DNA from: PALSA-612 sp963773055
GTDB taxonomy: Bacteria > Actinomycetota > Thermoleophilia > Gaiellales > Gaiellaceae
Reading direction: 5' to 3'
Assembly: GCA_963773055.1 (NCBI GenBank)
Contig: CAVYZL010000006.1
Location: 1,994,825 to 2,058,824, forward strand
DNA: 64,000 nt
This document shows positions 36,346-44,945 of the stretch, one piece after another; the first letter of the stretch is position 1, and the number at the start of each line of letters is the position of its first letter. The notes below the pieces were generated by a model that saw nothing but the letters and a program-made list of their open reading frames with translations, was not told the DNA's origin and searched no databases. Both the position numbers and the translations under genes were made by a program.

Positions 36346-37384
36346 CCGCGCCAGCTCGAGTTTGGCGTCAACCTCAACAACCGCGAGCCGCTGATCGCGC
36401 CCGACTACGACCTCGGCATGCTCCTCGACCTGTCCGAGGTCGTGGAGGAGGCCGGATTCGACTCCGTCTGGGTCGGTGACAGCCTCTTCTCCAAGCCGCG
36501 CTACGAGCCGATCACGCTGCTCTCGGCGATCTCGCAGCGCACGTCGCGCGTGCAGCTCGGCACTGCGTGCATGGTCTCCTCGACGCGGAACCCGCTCTAC
36601 CTCGCGCTCGAGTGGGCGACGCTCGACCAGATCTCGGGCGGCCGGACGATCTTCGGCACGGGCATGGGCAACCCCGAGGAAGGCGTCCGCCGCGAGTTCG
36701 AGGCGCTCGGTCTCGACTACGTGCGGCGCGGGTCGCTGTTCGAGGAAGGCCTGGCCGTCATCCGAGAGCTCTGGACGAAGGGGAGCGTGACCTTCAACGG
36801 CCGCTTCTTCGACTACGACGACGTCGGCTTCTTCTCCGGGACGGAGATGGGGCCGCTGATGCCGCAGCAGACGCCGCCGCCGATCTGGGTCGTCTCGAAC
36901 CCGCGGCTGAAGGGCGACGCGCCGCCGGACGTCATGGAGCGCCGGCTCGAGGCTGCGACGCGGCGCATCCTCCGCTACGGCGACGGCTGGATGACGTGCT
37001 GCCGCGCGCAGCACCCGGCGGAGCTCGTCGAGCAGCTCGACTGGCTGCGTCGCTCGGCAGACCGCTTCGAGGCCGACTTCGACCGGCTCGTCATCTCGTA
37101 CCAGGTGACGATGAACATCGGCGACTCGGAGGACGAGGCGCGCACGGCCTTCGGCGACTACATCTCGAAGTACTACCCCGAGCTGTCACAGGCGATGGAC
37201 CTGTCGAACTGGGGGCCGGTCGGCACGCCCGGACCAGATCGCCGACTGGATCGAGACGTTCGCCGAGGCTGGGGTCGACCACTTCATCTGCCGCTTCGGC
37301 GCGATCGACCAGTTCGACCAGGTCGGGCGCTTCGCCCGCGAGGTCCTGCCACGGTTCACACGCGATCGAGAAAGGGTGGTGTAG
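36342..37384 (+). CDS. Luciferase-like (LLM) flavin-dependent monooxygenase
   Basis: A bacterial-luciferase-fold enzyme of about 345 residues. The GTG at 36342 overlaps the regulator stop; the frame that carries the family sequence (EFGVNLNNREPLIAPDYD) needs one shift within the first few codons. A second shift near 37230 leads to the C-terminus QIADWIETFAEAGVDHFICRFG and the stop at 37384, one base before the next gene. Typical features are EEAGFDSVWVGDSLF, TSRVQLGTACM, SGGRTIFGTGMGNPEEGVRREFEALG and RYGDGWMTCCR. It uses reduced FMN or F420. LLM enzymes open heterocycles in other pathways (RutA on uracil, PyrA on pyridine), making it a ring-opening candidate here. Confidence 0.78.
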
Positions 37385-38401
37385 ATGGCAACCGCAGTCG
37401 AGCCCACGAGCCTCCTCGAGGACGCCGCGCTCGTCGTCGACGTGTGCTTCTCCGTCGAGGAGGGCGACGTCGTCACGATCATCTGCGACGACGAGCGCGC
37501 CGACGAGGCCGCCGCCGTCGCCGCCGTCTGCGTCGAGCGCGGCGCGTGGCCGGTGATCATGAACAACGAGACGCAGGTGCGGCGCGGGCGGGCGGACGTC
37601 CGCTTCCCGATGGCGCCGCCGACGAACCTCCACCGCGCGATGGTCGGCTCGGACGAGGTGATCATCATCGCGCAGCTCGAATGGGCGAACCGCTTCGCGC
37701 ACGTCAACGCCGTCCGCGAGACATGCGAGGCGAACGGGAAGATCGCGTCGATCGAGCCGGGGATGGGTGCATGGGGACTCACGCGCGAGGATCTCGAGCG
37801 GTCGGCGCAGCGGACAAAGGACGCGGTCGCCGCTCTCGAGGGCAAGAAGCGCGTGCGCGTGACGACGGCGCTCGGCACCGACTTCACCGTCTCCATTGAG
37901 GGCCGCTCCCCGCTCTGCCTGACGCCGTACAAGGCGCGCGGCCAGATGATGAGCCCGGTCCCGCTGTGGACGGAGGTCGCGTTCGCCGCAATCGAGGACT
38001 TCACGCACGGGACGGCGGTCGTCGACGGCGTCATGCTCGGGATCGGCCTCGAGGGCCAGGTGAAGGAGCCGATCCGCTGGACGCTCGAGGGCGGAAAGTG
38101 CGTGAGCATCGAAGGCGGCGACGAGGCGGAGAAGCTGAAGCAGGCGATCGACGGCGTCGAGAACGCAACGGTCATCGGCGAGTTCGCGTTCGGCACGAGC
38201 GAGAAGGCGCCGTTCGGGACACCGTCCGAGAAAGGCCGCATCGGCACCGTCCACCTCGCGCTCGGCGACAACCACAACGCGTACCCGGGCGGCCAGAACG
38301 TCTCGTCGCTCCACCTCGACGGCGTGTTCCTCAACGCGACGATGTGGATCGAGGACGACGACACGGCGATCCTGAAAGACGGCGAGTGGGTGCTCTCGTA
38401 G
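37385..38401 (+). CDS. NicX/M29-aminopeptidase-fold metalloenzyme
   Basis: A 338-residue protein whose ATG directly abuts the previous stop. The N-terminal half is the M29/NicX alpha-beta domain. The C-terminal half carries possible metal ligands E197 (LWTEVAF), E266 (IGEFAFG), H290 (TVHLALG) and H310-x-D312 (SLHLDG). M29 aminopeptidases use two Glu plus H and HxD. NicX 2,5-dihydroxypyridine dioxygenase keeps the HxD pair and uses His where this protein has E266. The protein is therefore intermediate; ring-cleaving dioxygenase and amide hydrolase are both possible. Its place beside a molybdenum hydroxylase and pyridine-pathway enzymes favours action on the heterocycle or its opened amide. Confidence 0.72.
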   Translation: MATAVEPTSLLEDAALVVDVCFSVEEGDVVTIICDDERADEAAAVAAVCVERGAWPVIMNNETQVRRGRADVRFPMAPPTNLHRAMVGSDEVIIIAQLEWANRFAHVNAVRETCEANGKIASIEPGMGAWGLTREDLERSAQRTKDAVAALEGKKRVRVTTALGTDFTVSIEGRSPLCLTPYKARGQMMSPVPLWTEVAFAAIEDFTHGTAVVDGVMLGIGLEGQVKEPIRWTLEGGKCVSIEGGDEAEKLKQAIDGVENATVIGEFAFGTSEKAPFGTPSEKGRIGTVHLALGDNHNAYPGGQNVSSLHLDGVFLNATMWIEDDDTAILKDGEWVLS

Positions 38402-38736
38402 AGGTAGTCAAGCTCGGGGACGTCGAGCCGATCGAGCTGCCCGGCGGCAGCTGGTCGCGGATGGTTGCGAAGGGCGAGGCGAGCTCGCTCGGCTACTCCG
38501 TCTTCACGCCCGGCACCGTGCTCCAGCCCGTCCGCCACGAGACGGAGGAGGTCGCCTACGTCGTCGCGGGCTCGGGCGAGCTTCGCCTCGACGACCAGGC
38601 CGTCCCGTTCGCCGAGGGCGACGCACTGACGATCCCCGCCGGCGTGTGGCACGCGGTCGCGAACACGGGAGACGAGGACGTCGTCATGGTCTTCGGCTTC
38701 CCCCACCCCGACTACCCGCCGACGGAGCGCCGGTGA
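38386..38736 (+). CDS. Small cupin-domain protein
   Basis: About 116 residues; the GTG at 38386 overlaps the previous gene, and its TGA overlaps the decarboxylase start. It is a single cupin_2 barrel: PGTVLQPVRHETEEVAYVVAGSGELRL (motif 1, with H, E and E) and GDALTIPAGVWHAVANTG (motif 2, with H). The residues can bind one metal. Such small cupins act as isomerases, dioxygenases or metabolite binders. In this operon it may act on a ring-opened or keto intermediate; this is not provable from sequence. Confidence 0.75.
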   Translation: MGALVEVVKLGDVEPIELPGGSWSRMVAKGEASSLGYSVFTPGTVLQPVRHETEEVAYVVAGSGELRLDDQAVPFAEGDALTIPAGVWHAVANTGDEDVVMVFGFPHPDYPPTERR

Positions 38737-39443
38737 CGATCTCGGCAACCGCCCAGTCCGTGCGCGAGCAGGTCGCGTGGGCCTGCCGGATCCTCGCGCT
38801 GGAGGGGTTCTCAGACCTCACGCTCGGCCACGTGAGCGCGCGGCCGTCGGGTGGCGAGACCGTCTACATCAAGCGCAAGGGCCTCGCGCTCGACGAGGTG
38901 TCGCCGGACGACGTCGTCGAGGTCGACGACCCGTCGGCGGCCCTCCACCTCGAGACCGTTCTCCACACGGAGATCTACGCGCGACGGCCCGACGTGGGCG
39001 CGATCGTCCACGCGCATCCCCCGTATGTGACCGCGTTCGGCGCCACGACGGCCGAGCTCGAGCTCCTCACCCACGACGCCGTCCTCTTCGCCGACGGCGT
39101 CGCGTACTTCGAGGAGACGCCCGAGCTGATCACCGAGGAGGAGCAGGGCCGCGCGGTCGCCGACGCGCTGGGCCACCGCCGCGCGGTCATCCTGCGAAAC
39201 CACGGCGTCGTCGTCGCGGACGCGGACGTTCGCTGGGCAGTGCTCAGCGCGATCACGCTCGAGCGGGCGGTGCGGCTGCAGGCGATCTCGACGACGCTGG
39301 GCAAGCTCCGGCCGATCCCGCAGGACGACGCCGAGCGCATGCGCGCCGACAAGTATCAGGACCGCTTCGTCGACGAGTACTGGGCGTCCTGGGTCCGGCA
39401 CGTGCGGCGCGCCGGTGGCGACGAGGGCATGCCCCCCGAATGA
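38733..39443 (+). CDS. HMPDC decarboxylase-like class II aldolase-fold enzyme
   Basis: A 236-residue enzyme with GTG start (GTGA overlap with the cupin stop). It has the class II aldolase/adducin fold with metal ligands E80 (LHTEI), H93 and H95 (VHAHPP) and H157 (LRNHGVV). General annotation would call it a sugar-phosphate aldolase. The neighbours fit better with 3-hydroxy-2-methylpyridine-4,5-dicarboxylate 4-decarboxylase of Mesorhizobium, a member of this fold that removes the 4-carboxylate in the B6 pathway. There is no sugar kinase or isomerase nearby. Function assignment rests on context plus family membership. Confidence 0.72.
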   Translation: MTISATAQSVREQVAWACRILALEGFSDLTLGHVSARPSGGETVYIKRKGLALDEVSPDDVVEVDDPSAALHLETVLHTEIYARRPDVGAIVHAHPPYVTAFGATTAELELLTHDAVLFADGVAYFEETPELITEEEQGRAVADALGHRRAVILRNHGVVVADADVRWAVLSAITLERAVRLQAISTTLGKLRPIPQDDAERMRADKYQDRFVDEYWASWVRHVRRAGGDEGMPPE

Positions 39444-39453
39444 GGTTTCAGCA

Positions 39454-39915
39454 GTGAGGCTCGAGCTCGACGTCAACGGACGGACTGTCGTTCGCGAGAT
39501 CGCGCCCCAGGAGCTGCTGCTCGACGTCCTCCGCGACCGTCTCGGCCTCACCGGCGCGAAGCGCTCGTGCGACACGCAGGTCTGCGGCGTGTGCACCGTC
39601 CTCGTCGACGGGCGCCCGGTGTCCTCGTGCTGCTTCCTCGCCGCGGACGCGGACGGCTCGAGCGTGCTCACCGTCGAGGGGCTCGCCGAGCGACCGGAGT
39701 TCGCGCGGCTCGAAGAGGCGTTCACGCGACATGCGGCGCTCCAGTGCGGCTTCTGCACGCCCGGGATGCTGCTCACGGTGTCCGCGCTCCTCGAGACGGG
39801 CGAGCTGACGAGCGCAGAGGAGGTCAAGCGCAGCCTGAACGGGAACCTCTGCCGCTGCACGGGCTACCGCGGCATCGTCGAGGCGGTCTGCGACCTCGCG
39901 GGTGTCGCGGCATGA
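39454..39915 (+). CDS. Molybdenum hydroxylase 2Fe-2S (small) subunit
   Basis: A 153-residue iron-sulphur subunit from the GTG at 39454. Cluster 1 ligands are C39, C44, C47 and C59 (SCDTQVCGVC and SSC). Cluster 2 ligands are in QCGFCTPGM and LCRCTGY. This is the CoxS/NdhS/NicA layout. Its TGA overlaps an ATG (ATGA at 39912) that may be the true start of the large subunit. It works with the large subunit next to it and the FAD subunit encoded at 27.8-28.7 kb. Confidence 0.9.
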   Translation: MRLELDVNGRTVVREIAPQELLLDVLRDRLGLTGAKRSCDTQVCGVCTVLVDGRPVSSCCFLAADADGSSVLTVEGLAERPEFARLEEAFTRHAALQCGFCTPGMLLTVSALLETGELTSAEEVKRSLNGNLCRCTGYRGIVEAVCDLAGVAA

Positions 39916-39939
39916 GCCGTCGAGACGACCGTTCGTGGG

Positions 39940-42168
39940 GTGGTCGGGCAGTCCGTGCCGCGACGCGACGCGGGCGAGAAGCTCCGCGGCCAGGCGCAGT
40001 TCGCGGGCGACATCGTCGTCCCGCACATGCTCCACGGGAAGGTGCTGCGCTCGCCCTACGCGCACGCGCGGGTCACCGGGATCGACGCTTCGGCGGCCGA
40101 GGCGATGCCCGGCGTCGTCTGCGTCCTCACGGCCGCCGATCTCGAGGACATCGATCCCTACTGGGGTCACGCGATCCGCGACCGGCCGGTCGTCGCCATC
40201 GACCGCGTCCGCTTCTCCGGCGAGCCCGTCGCGGCCGTCGCGGCGGAGGACGAGGCGACCGCCGCTGCGGCGCTCGAGCGGATCGTCGTCGACTACGAGG
40301 AGCTTCCCGTCGTCGGCACGGTCGAGCAGGCGCTCGCCGACGACGCGCCGCGGATCAACGACGGCCCGCTCCGCCCTGGCCTCTTCCACGGACTCGGCGA
40401 GCTGAAGCCGGCGGAGGGAAACGTCTGCTACCGCTACCGCATCGACCGCGGCGAGATCGAAGCGGTCTTCGCCCACGCGGAACACGTCGTCGAGGGCGAG
40501 TACACGTTCCCGGCCGTCTACCAGTACGCGATGGAGACGCACACTGTCGTCGCGCAGGTCGAGGGGGACGAGATCACGCTGTGGGCGTCCTGCCAGCACC
40601 CGTTCCTCGTCCGCGCCGAGATCGCCGCGCTCTTCCAGGTGCCGATCGCGAACGTCCGCATCGTCGTCCCGTACCTCGGCGGCGGCTTCGGCTCGAAGTC
40701 GTACACGAAGATGGAGCCGGTCACAGTCGCGCTCGCGCGAAAGGCCGGCCGGCCGGTGCGGATCCAGAACCGCGTCGCGGAGTCGATGGTGACGACGCGC
40801 CGCCACGGGATGAAGTGCCGGATGCGAACGGCGATGAGCGCCGAGGGGCGTCTGCTCGGACGGGAGGTCGAGTGCTGGTTCGACACGGGCGCGTACGCGG
40901 ACAACGGCCCGCGGGTGACGGCTACAGCCGGCGACGCCGCGCCGGGCCCGTACCGCTGGGAGGCGTATCGCGTCGACGCTGCCTGCGTCTACACGAACAC
41001 CGCGCCCGCCGGCTCGTACCGGGCCTTCGGCGCAACCCACCTCCAGTGGATCGGCGAGCTGCAGGTGGACGAGCTCGCGCGCCGCGCCGGGCTCGACCCG
41101 CTCGACGTGCGCCGCGAGAACCTCTGCGCGCCTGGCGAGGAGCTCCGCGCGGGCGGCAAGCCGCTCGACGCTGATCTCGTCGGGGACGTCGAGAAGGTCG
41201 CCGCGGCAGTCGGCTGGAACGGCGAGCGCAAGCCGCTGCGCGGCCGAGGGCTGTCCGTCGGCCTCCTCGCCGCCGGCGCGCATCCCGTCTCGAGCGCGAT
41301 CGTGCGCATGGAGGCCGACGGGAACGCCGTCGTCCTCGTCGGCACGACGGAGGTGGGCCAGGGCGCGCGGACCGCCTTCGCGCAGATCGCAGCCGAGGAG
41401 CTCCGTCTTCCGGCCGAGCGCGTCACCGTCCGCGGCGCCGACACGCGCTACACGCCCTACGACCGCTCGACCGGCGCGAGCCGCTCGACGACGATCGCCG
41501 GCCTCGCCGTCAAGCGGGCCGCCGAGCAGGTTCGCGCGCAGCTCGTCGAGATCGCCGGCTCCGACGACGTCCAGTCGGACGCGTACCCCGAGCTCTTCGT
41601 CCGCCACTTCGGGCTCGCCGGAGGCGAGCTGATCGGGCGCGGCGAGGTCGCCCCGGAGGGCTCGGGCTCCTACGCGGAAGGGCCGGTCTTCTGGGAGGTG
41701 TGCGTCGGCGCAGCCGAGGTCGCGATCGACGAGGACACGGGTCGCGTGCGCGTCCTGAAGACGGCGACGGTCGCCGACGTGGGCCGTGCGATCAACCCGC
41801 AGCTCGTCGAGCGCCAGGACGAGGGCGGCACGCTGCAGGGCCTCGGCAACGCGCTGTACGAGGAGATGGTCTACGAGGACGGGCTGCTGCTCAACGAGAC
41901 CCTGCTCGACTACCGGATCCCGACGTTCGAGGACCTCCCGGAGGAGATGCACTGCATCATCGTCGAGAACGAAGACGGCCCCGGGCCTTACGGGGCGAAG
42001 GGCTGTGGCGAGGGGGCTCTCGCCGCCGTCACCGCCGCCGTTGCCACCGCCGTGGCCGACGCCGGCGTTCCCATGACCGAGCTGCCGCTCACGCCCGAGC
42101 GCGTGTGGCGGCGAATCCAAGAGCTGAAGGAGGAAGGCAGATGGCCGAGGTACGACGCGCAGCAGTGA
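39940..42168 (+). CDS. Molybdenum hydroxylase large (MoCo-binding) subunit
   Basis: A xanthine-dehydrogenase-family catalytic subunit of about 742 residues. The domain begins QSVPRRDAGEKLRGQAQFAGD. MoCo and active-site motifs are LGGGFGSK, GSYRAFGATH, GTTEVGQGA and the base-bearing loop GAKGCGEGAL, whose Glu is the conserved catalytic residue. The CO-dehydrogenase AYRCSFR motif is absent, so CO is not the substrate. N-heterocycle hydroxylases such as nicotinate or isoquinoline enzymes are the nearest functional analogues. The frame given starts at the GTG at 39940; an ATG at 39912 overlapping the small-subunit stop would need a one-base correction. It probably hydroxylates the pyridine ring next to N. 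Confidence 0.85.
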   Translation: MVGQSVPRRDAGEKLRGQAQFAGDIVVPHMLHGKVLRSPYAHARVTGIDASAAEAMPGVVCVLTAADLEDIDPYWGHAIRDRPVVAIDRVRFSGEPVAAVAAEDEATAAAALERIVVDYEELPVVGTVEQALADDAPRINDGPLRPGLFHGLGELKPAEGNVCYRYRIDRGEIEAVFAHAEHVVEGEYTFPAVYQYAMETHTVVAQVEGDEITLWASCQHPFLVRAEIAALFQVPIANVRIVVPYLGGGFGSKSYTKMEPVTVALARKAGRPVRIQNRVAESMVTTRRHGMKCRMRTAMSAEGRLLGREVECWFDTGAYADNGPRVTATAGDAAPGPYRWEAYRVDAACVYTNTAPAGSYRAFGATHLQWIGELQVDELARRAGLDPLDVRRENLCAPGEELRAGGKPLDADLVGDVEKVAAAVGWNGERKPLRGRGLSVGLLAAGAHPVSSAIVRMEADGNAVVLVGTTEVGQGARTAFAQIAAEELRLPAERVTVRGADTRYTPYDRSTGASRSTTIAGLAVKRAAEQVRAQLVEIAGSDDVQSDAYPELFVRHFGLAGGELIGRGEVAPEGSGSYAEGPVFWEVCVGAAEVAIDEDTGRVRVLKTATVADVGRAINPQLVERQDEGGTLQGLGNALYEEMVYEDGLLLNETLLDYRIPTFEDLPEEMHCIIVENEDGPGPYGAKGCGEGALAAVTAAVATAVADAGVPMTELPLTPERVWRRIQELKEEGRWPRYDAQQ

Positions 42169-43076
42169 TCGGCACCGGGACGATGGGCCCGGGCATGGGG
42201 GCGGTGCTCGCCCGGGCGGGGATCGAGACGGCGCTCTTCGACGTCTCCGAGGAGGCGCTCGAGCGCGCGAAGGGCGGCGTGACGATGGCCGAAGGCGTGC
42301 TCGAGCGGCTCGACGCCGCGTCCGAGGACGGCGGGTCGCTTCGCTTCGAGACCGACCTCGCCACCGCGCTCGAGGGCGCGGACTTCGTCCTCGAGGCGGT
42401 GCCCGAGAAGCTCGAGCTGAAGCACGAGGTCTTCCAGGAGTTCGAGAAGCACGTCGCCGACGACGCCGTGCTCGCGTCGAACACCTCCGGCATCCCGATC
42501 ACGAAGATCGCGACCGTCTGCGCCCACCCGGAGCGGGTCGTCGGCATGCACTGGTCGAACCCGCCGCACCTGATCCCGATGATCGAGGTGATCCCGGGCG
42601 AGCAGACCGCGCAGGAGGTCGTCGACACGACGTGCGACCTCGTTCGGCGGATCGGCTACCACCCGGTGGTCGAGAAAGAGGTGCCGGGCTTCGTCGAGAA
42701 CCGCATCCTCTACGCGATCCTCCGCGAGTGCCTCGACCTCGTCGACCGCGGCATCATCGACCCGGAGGGCCTCGACCTCAACGTCCGCTGGGGGATCGGC
42801 TACAAGCTCGCGGTGATCGGGCCGATGGAGCTGCTCGACATGGCCGGCCTCGACATCTACCACGCCGTCGGCTCGTATCTGAACCAGGATCTGTCGACGT
42901 CGGGCGAGGTCTCGTCGACGATCCGCGATCGCATCGCCGAGGGCAAGCTCGGCATGAAGACCGGCAGCGGCATGTACGAGTACACGCCGGAGGACATCGA
43001 CCGGCTCCGGGCCGAGCGGGCGGCGAAGCTCGTCGCCGTGCGGAAGGCGCTGGAGGCGGAGCTGGCGACACGATGA
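42141..43076 (+). CDS. FHMPC 5-dehydrogenase-like (3-hydroxyacyl-CoA dehydrogenase fold)
   Basis: A 311-residue NAD-dependent dehydrogenase whose ATG lies 28 bases inside the large-subunit gene, with a GGAGG site. The NAD fold shows VIGTGTMGPGMG (residues 9-20). The active-site region reads SNTSGIPITK and GMHWSNPPHLIPMIEVI, with H137, N140 and E149. These phrases, and the later WGIGYKLAVIGPMELLDMAGLDIY, match my memory of Mesorhizobium 5-formyl-3-hydroxy-2-methylpyridine-4-carboxylate 5-dehydrogenase far better than fatty-acid enzymes, which read HFFNP. It would oxidise the 5-aldehyde to the 4,5-dicarboxylate. Its 3' end overlaps the lactonase start (ATGA). Confidence 0.78.
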   Translation: MAEVRRAAVIGTGTMGPGMGAVLARAGIETALFDVSEEALERAKGGVTMAEGVLERLDAASEDGGSLRFETDLATALEGADFVLEAVPEKLELKHEVFQEFEKHVADDAVLASNTSGIPITKIATVCAHPERVVGMHWSNPPHLIPMIEVIPGEQTAQEVVDTTCDLVRRIGYHPVVEKEVPGFVENRILYAILRECLDLVDRGIIDPEGLDLNVRWGIGYKLAVIGPMELLDMAGLDIYHAVGSYLNQDLSTSGEVSSTIRDRIAEGKLGMKTGSGMYEYTPEDIDRLRAERAAKLVAVRKALEAELATR

Positions 43077-43820
43077 AGGTCTGGCTGCTCGACAACGGCT
43101 CGATCGTCATCGAGCACACGCAGTTCATGTGGAACGTCCCGGGGCCGCAGGTGCGGATCCCCTCGTACGCCGTCCTCGTCGAGCACGACGACGGCCTCTA
43201 CCTGTTCGACACGGGCTTCGATCTCGAGCACACGAACGCGGTGCTCCCGTTCGAGCTCCCGGAGCAGACGGAGGAGCAGACGATCCCGGGGCAGCTCGAG
43301 CTCGCCGGCTTCGACACGTCCGACGTGACGACGCTCGTCAACTCCCACCTCCACTTCGACCACGTCGGCGGCAACAAGCACTTCTCTGGCATCCCGAACA
43401 TCGTCCACGAGCAGGAGCTCGCGCAGGCGCGAGACCACGAGCCGTTCGAGTTCTTCGGCTACTCGGACAAGACGTGGGACCACGACGGCGCGCAGTTCCA
43501 GCCCGTGTCCGGAGACGTCGAGCTCGCGAAGGGGCTCTGGCTGTTCGAGACGCCCGGCCACACGATCGGGCACTGCTCGCTGCTCGTGAGCGAGCGACGC
43601 CGGCAAGCCGCCGATGCTCTTCGCCTTCGACGTCGTCTACACGGGCGCAGCGATGGAGCGGGGCATCCAGCCCGGCTTCCACATCGATCCCCGGGCGGGC
43701 GTGCGCTCGATCCAGCGCGTCAAGGACGTCGCCGCAGAGCACGGCGCGGACGTCTTCTTCTCGCATGACCCCGAGGCATTCCTCGAGTACAAGCACGCAC
43801 CCGACTTCTACGAGCTCTAG
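43073..43820 (+). CDS. 4-pyridoxolactonase-like metallo-beta-lactamase-fold hydrolase
   Basis: About 249 residues with one frameshift near 43590-43600. The zinc motif NSHLHFDHVGG supplies H92, H94, D96 and H97; further ligands are in ETPGHTIGHCSLLV, FAFDVVYTG and FFSHDPEAF. The phrases SYAVLVEH, DTGFDLEHTNAVLPFELP and EQTIPGQLEL, and the ending RVKDVAAEHGADVFFSHD, correspond to 4-pyridoxolactonase of Mesorhizobium as I recall it; AHL lactonases are the alternative. It would open 4-pyridoxolactone to 4-pyridoxate. It overlaps the upstream dehydrogenase by four bases, and the next gene's GGAGGAG site follows its stop. Confidence 0.78.
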
Positions 43821-43829
43821 GAGGAGACC

Positions 43830-44556
43830 ATGGGCAAGCTGGACGGCAGGGTGGCGATCGTCACCGGCGGCGGACAGGGGATCGGCAAGGCGATCGCGGA
43901 CAAGCTCGCGGAAGAAGGGGCGACGCGTCGTCGTCGCGGACGTGAAGGGCGCTGAGGAGGCGGCGCCTGAGGGCGGCCTGGGGCTCGAGATCGACGTCTC
44001 GAAGGAGGACGACGTCAAGCGGATGGTCGACGAGACTGTCGGCGCCTACGGCAAGCTCGACGTCCTCGTCAACAACGCCGCCATCGTCCCCTTCACGGCC
44101 TGGGACGACATCGACTTCGCCGAGTGGCGGCGGATCATGTCCGTGAACCTCGACGGGACGTTCCTCGCCTGCCACTACGGCCACAAGCCGATGCGCGAGG
44201 CGGGCTACGGCCGCATCGTCAACCTCGCCTCGAACGTCGTCCTCGCCGGGACGCCCAACCTTGCCCACTACGTCGCCTCGAAAGGCGGCATCCTGGGCTT
44301 CACGCGCGCCCTCGCGCGGGAGATCGGCCAGTACGGGATCACCGTCAACGCCGTCGCACCAGGCCTGACGGCGACCGAGGGTGTGATGGCGAGCCCGCAC
44401 AAGGAGGCGTTCGAGTTCGTCCAGATGCTCCAGGCGATCCCCCGACAGGGCATCGCCGCGGACATCGCCCCCGCCGTCGCCTTTCTCGCCTCCGAGGAGG
44501 CCGGCTGGATCACGGGGCAGATGCTCGTCTCCGACGCGGGCATGTCCCACAACTGA
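43830..44556 (+). CDS. Pyridoxal 4-dehydrogenase-like SDR
   Basis: A short-chain dehydrogenase of about 241 residues behind a perfect GGAGGAG site. NAD motif TGGGQGIG is near residues 12-19. One frameshift lies near 43920 in a G/C-rich run, just before VVVADVKGAE. Catalytic residues are N (LVNNAAIVPFTAWDDID), S (NLASNVVLAGTPN), Y and K (HYVASKGG). Segments AWDDIDFAEWRRIMSVNLDG, APGLTATEGVMASPHKEAF and EFVQMLQA parallel the NAD-dependent pyridoxal 4-dehydrogenase of Mesorhizobium, which gives 4-pyridoxolactone. It follows the lactonase that would use its product. Confidence 0.78.
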
Positions 44557-44945
44557 TGCCGACGCGGGCCGGCGCGATCCTCGCCGTCCGAGACTACGAG
44601 CGGTCGCTCGCGTTCTACCGCGACCTGATCGGCTTCGACGTCGAGGCGATGTACGACGATCCGCCGTACGCGACACTTGTGCTCGCAGGCATGCGGCTGT
44701 CGCTCGCGGAGCAGGGTCATCCGGCCGAGGACCGGCCTGGCGTGACCATGACCGCGCCGGAGGATCGATCGAAGGCGAACGTCGTCCTCGTGGTCGAGGT
44801 GGAAGACGCACGCGCCATGTATGCCGAGCTCGAGGGCAAGGGCGGGCGCTTCCTCGCCGAGCCTTACGAGCCGCCGTGGGGCGGCTGCCGCTTCTTCTGC
44901 ATCGACCCCGACGGCTATCTCGTCGAGATCGAGCAGCCCGCGTGA
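44556..44945 (+). CDS. VOC/glyoxalase-fold protein
   Basis: A 129-residue vicinal-oxygen-chelate protein starting at a TGATG junction with the SDR. It has paired beta-alpha-beta-beta-beta modules (AILAVRDYERSLAFYRDLIGF and CRFFCIDPDGYLVEIEQP), with Glu at the C-terminal metal position and a weak N-terminal site. The family covers glyoxalase, extradiol dioxygenases and resistance proteins. Size fits a single-module, dimeric enzyme. A role in the island pathway is likely from gene coupling but unspecified. Confidence 0.7.
   Translation: MPTRAGAILAVRDYERSLAFYRDLIGFDVEAMYDDPPYATLVLAGMRLSLAEQGHPAEDRPGVTMTAPEDRSKANVVLVVEVEDARAMYAELEGKGGRFLAEPYEPPWGGCRFFCIDPDGYLVEIEQPA

Noticed and set aside
38733..39443. 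L-fuculose or ribulose phosphate aldolase
   Set aside because: Same fold, but no sugar kinase, isomerase or sugar transporter in the operon; context points to the decarboxylase.
39912..39940. ATG at 39912 as start of the Mo large subunit
   Set aside because: It is in a different frame from the domain; it may be the true start if one base is corrected, so it is noted but not used.
39454..42168. Aerobic CO dehydrogenase (CoxSL)
   Set aside because: The large subunit lacks the AYRCSFR active-site motif of form I CODH and instead has YRAFG and GCGEG typical of heterocycle hydroxylases; neighbours are pyridine-pathway enzymes.
26728..42168. Purine or allantoin catabolic cluster (xanthine dehydrogenase, ureidoglycine transaminase, BMP nucleoside importer)
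   Set aside because: No allantoinase, urate oxidase or ureidoglycolate genes are present, and the transaminase, SDR, lactonase, dehydrogenase and decarboxylase together fit B6 degradation better. A purine substrate for the Mo enzyme is still possible.
42141..43076. 3-hydroxybutyryl-CoA dehydrogenase of fatty-acid metabolism
   Set aside because: The HFFNP motif is replaced by HWSNPPH and no thiolase or enoyl-CoA hydratase is near.
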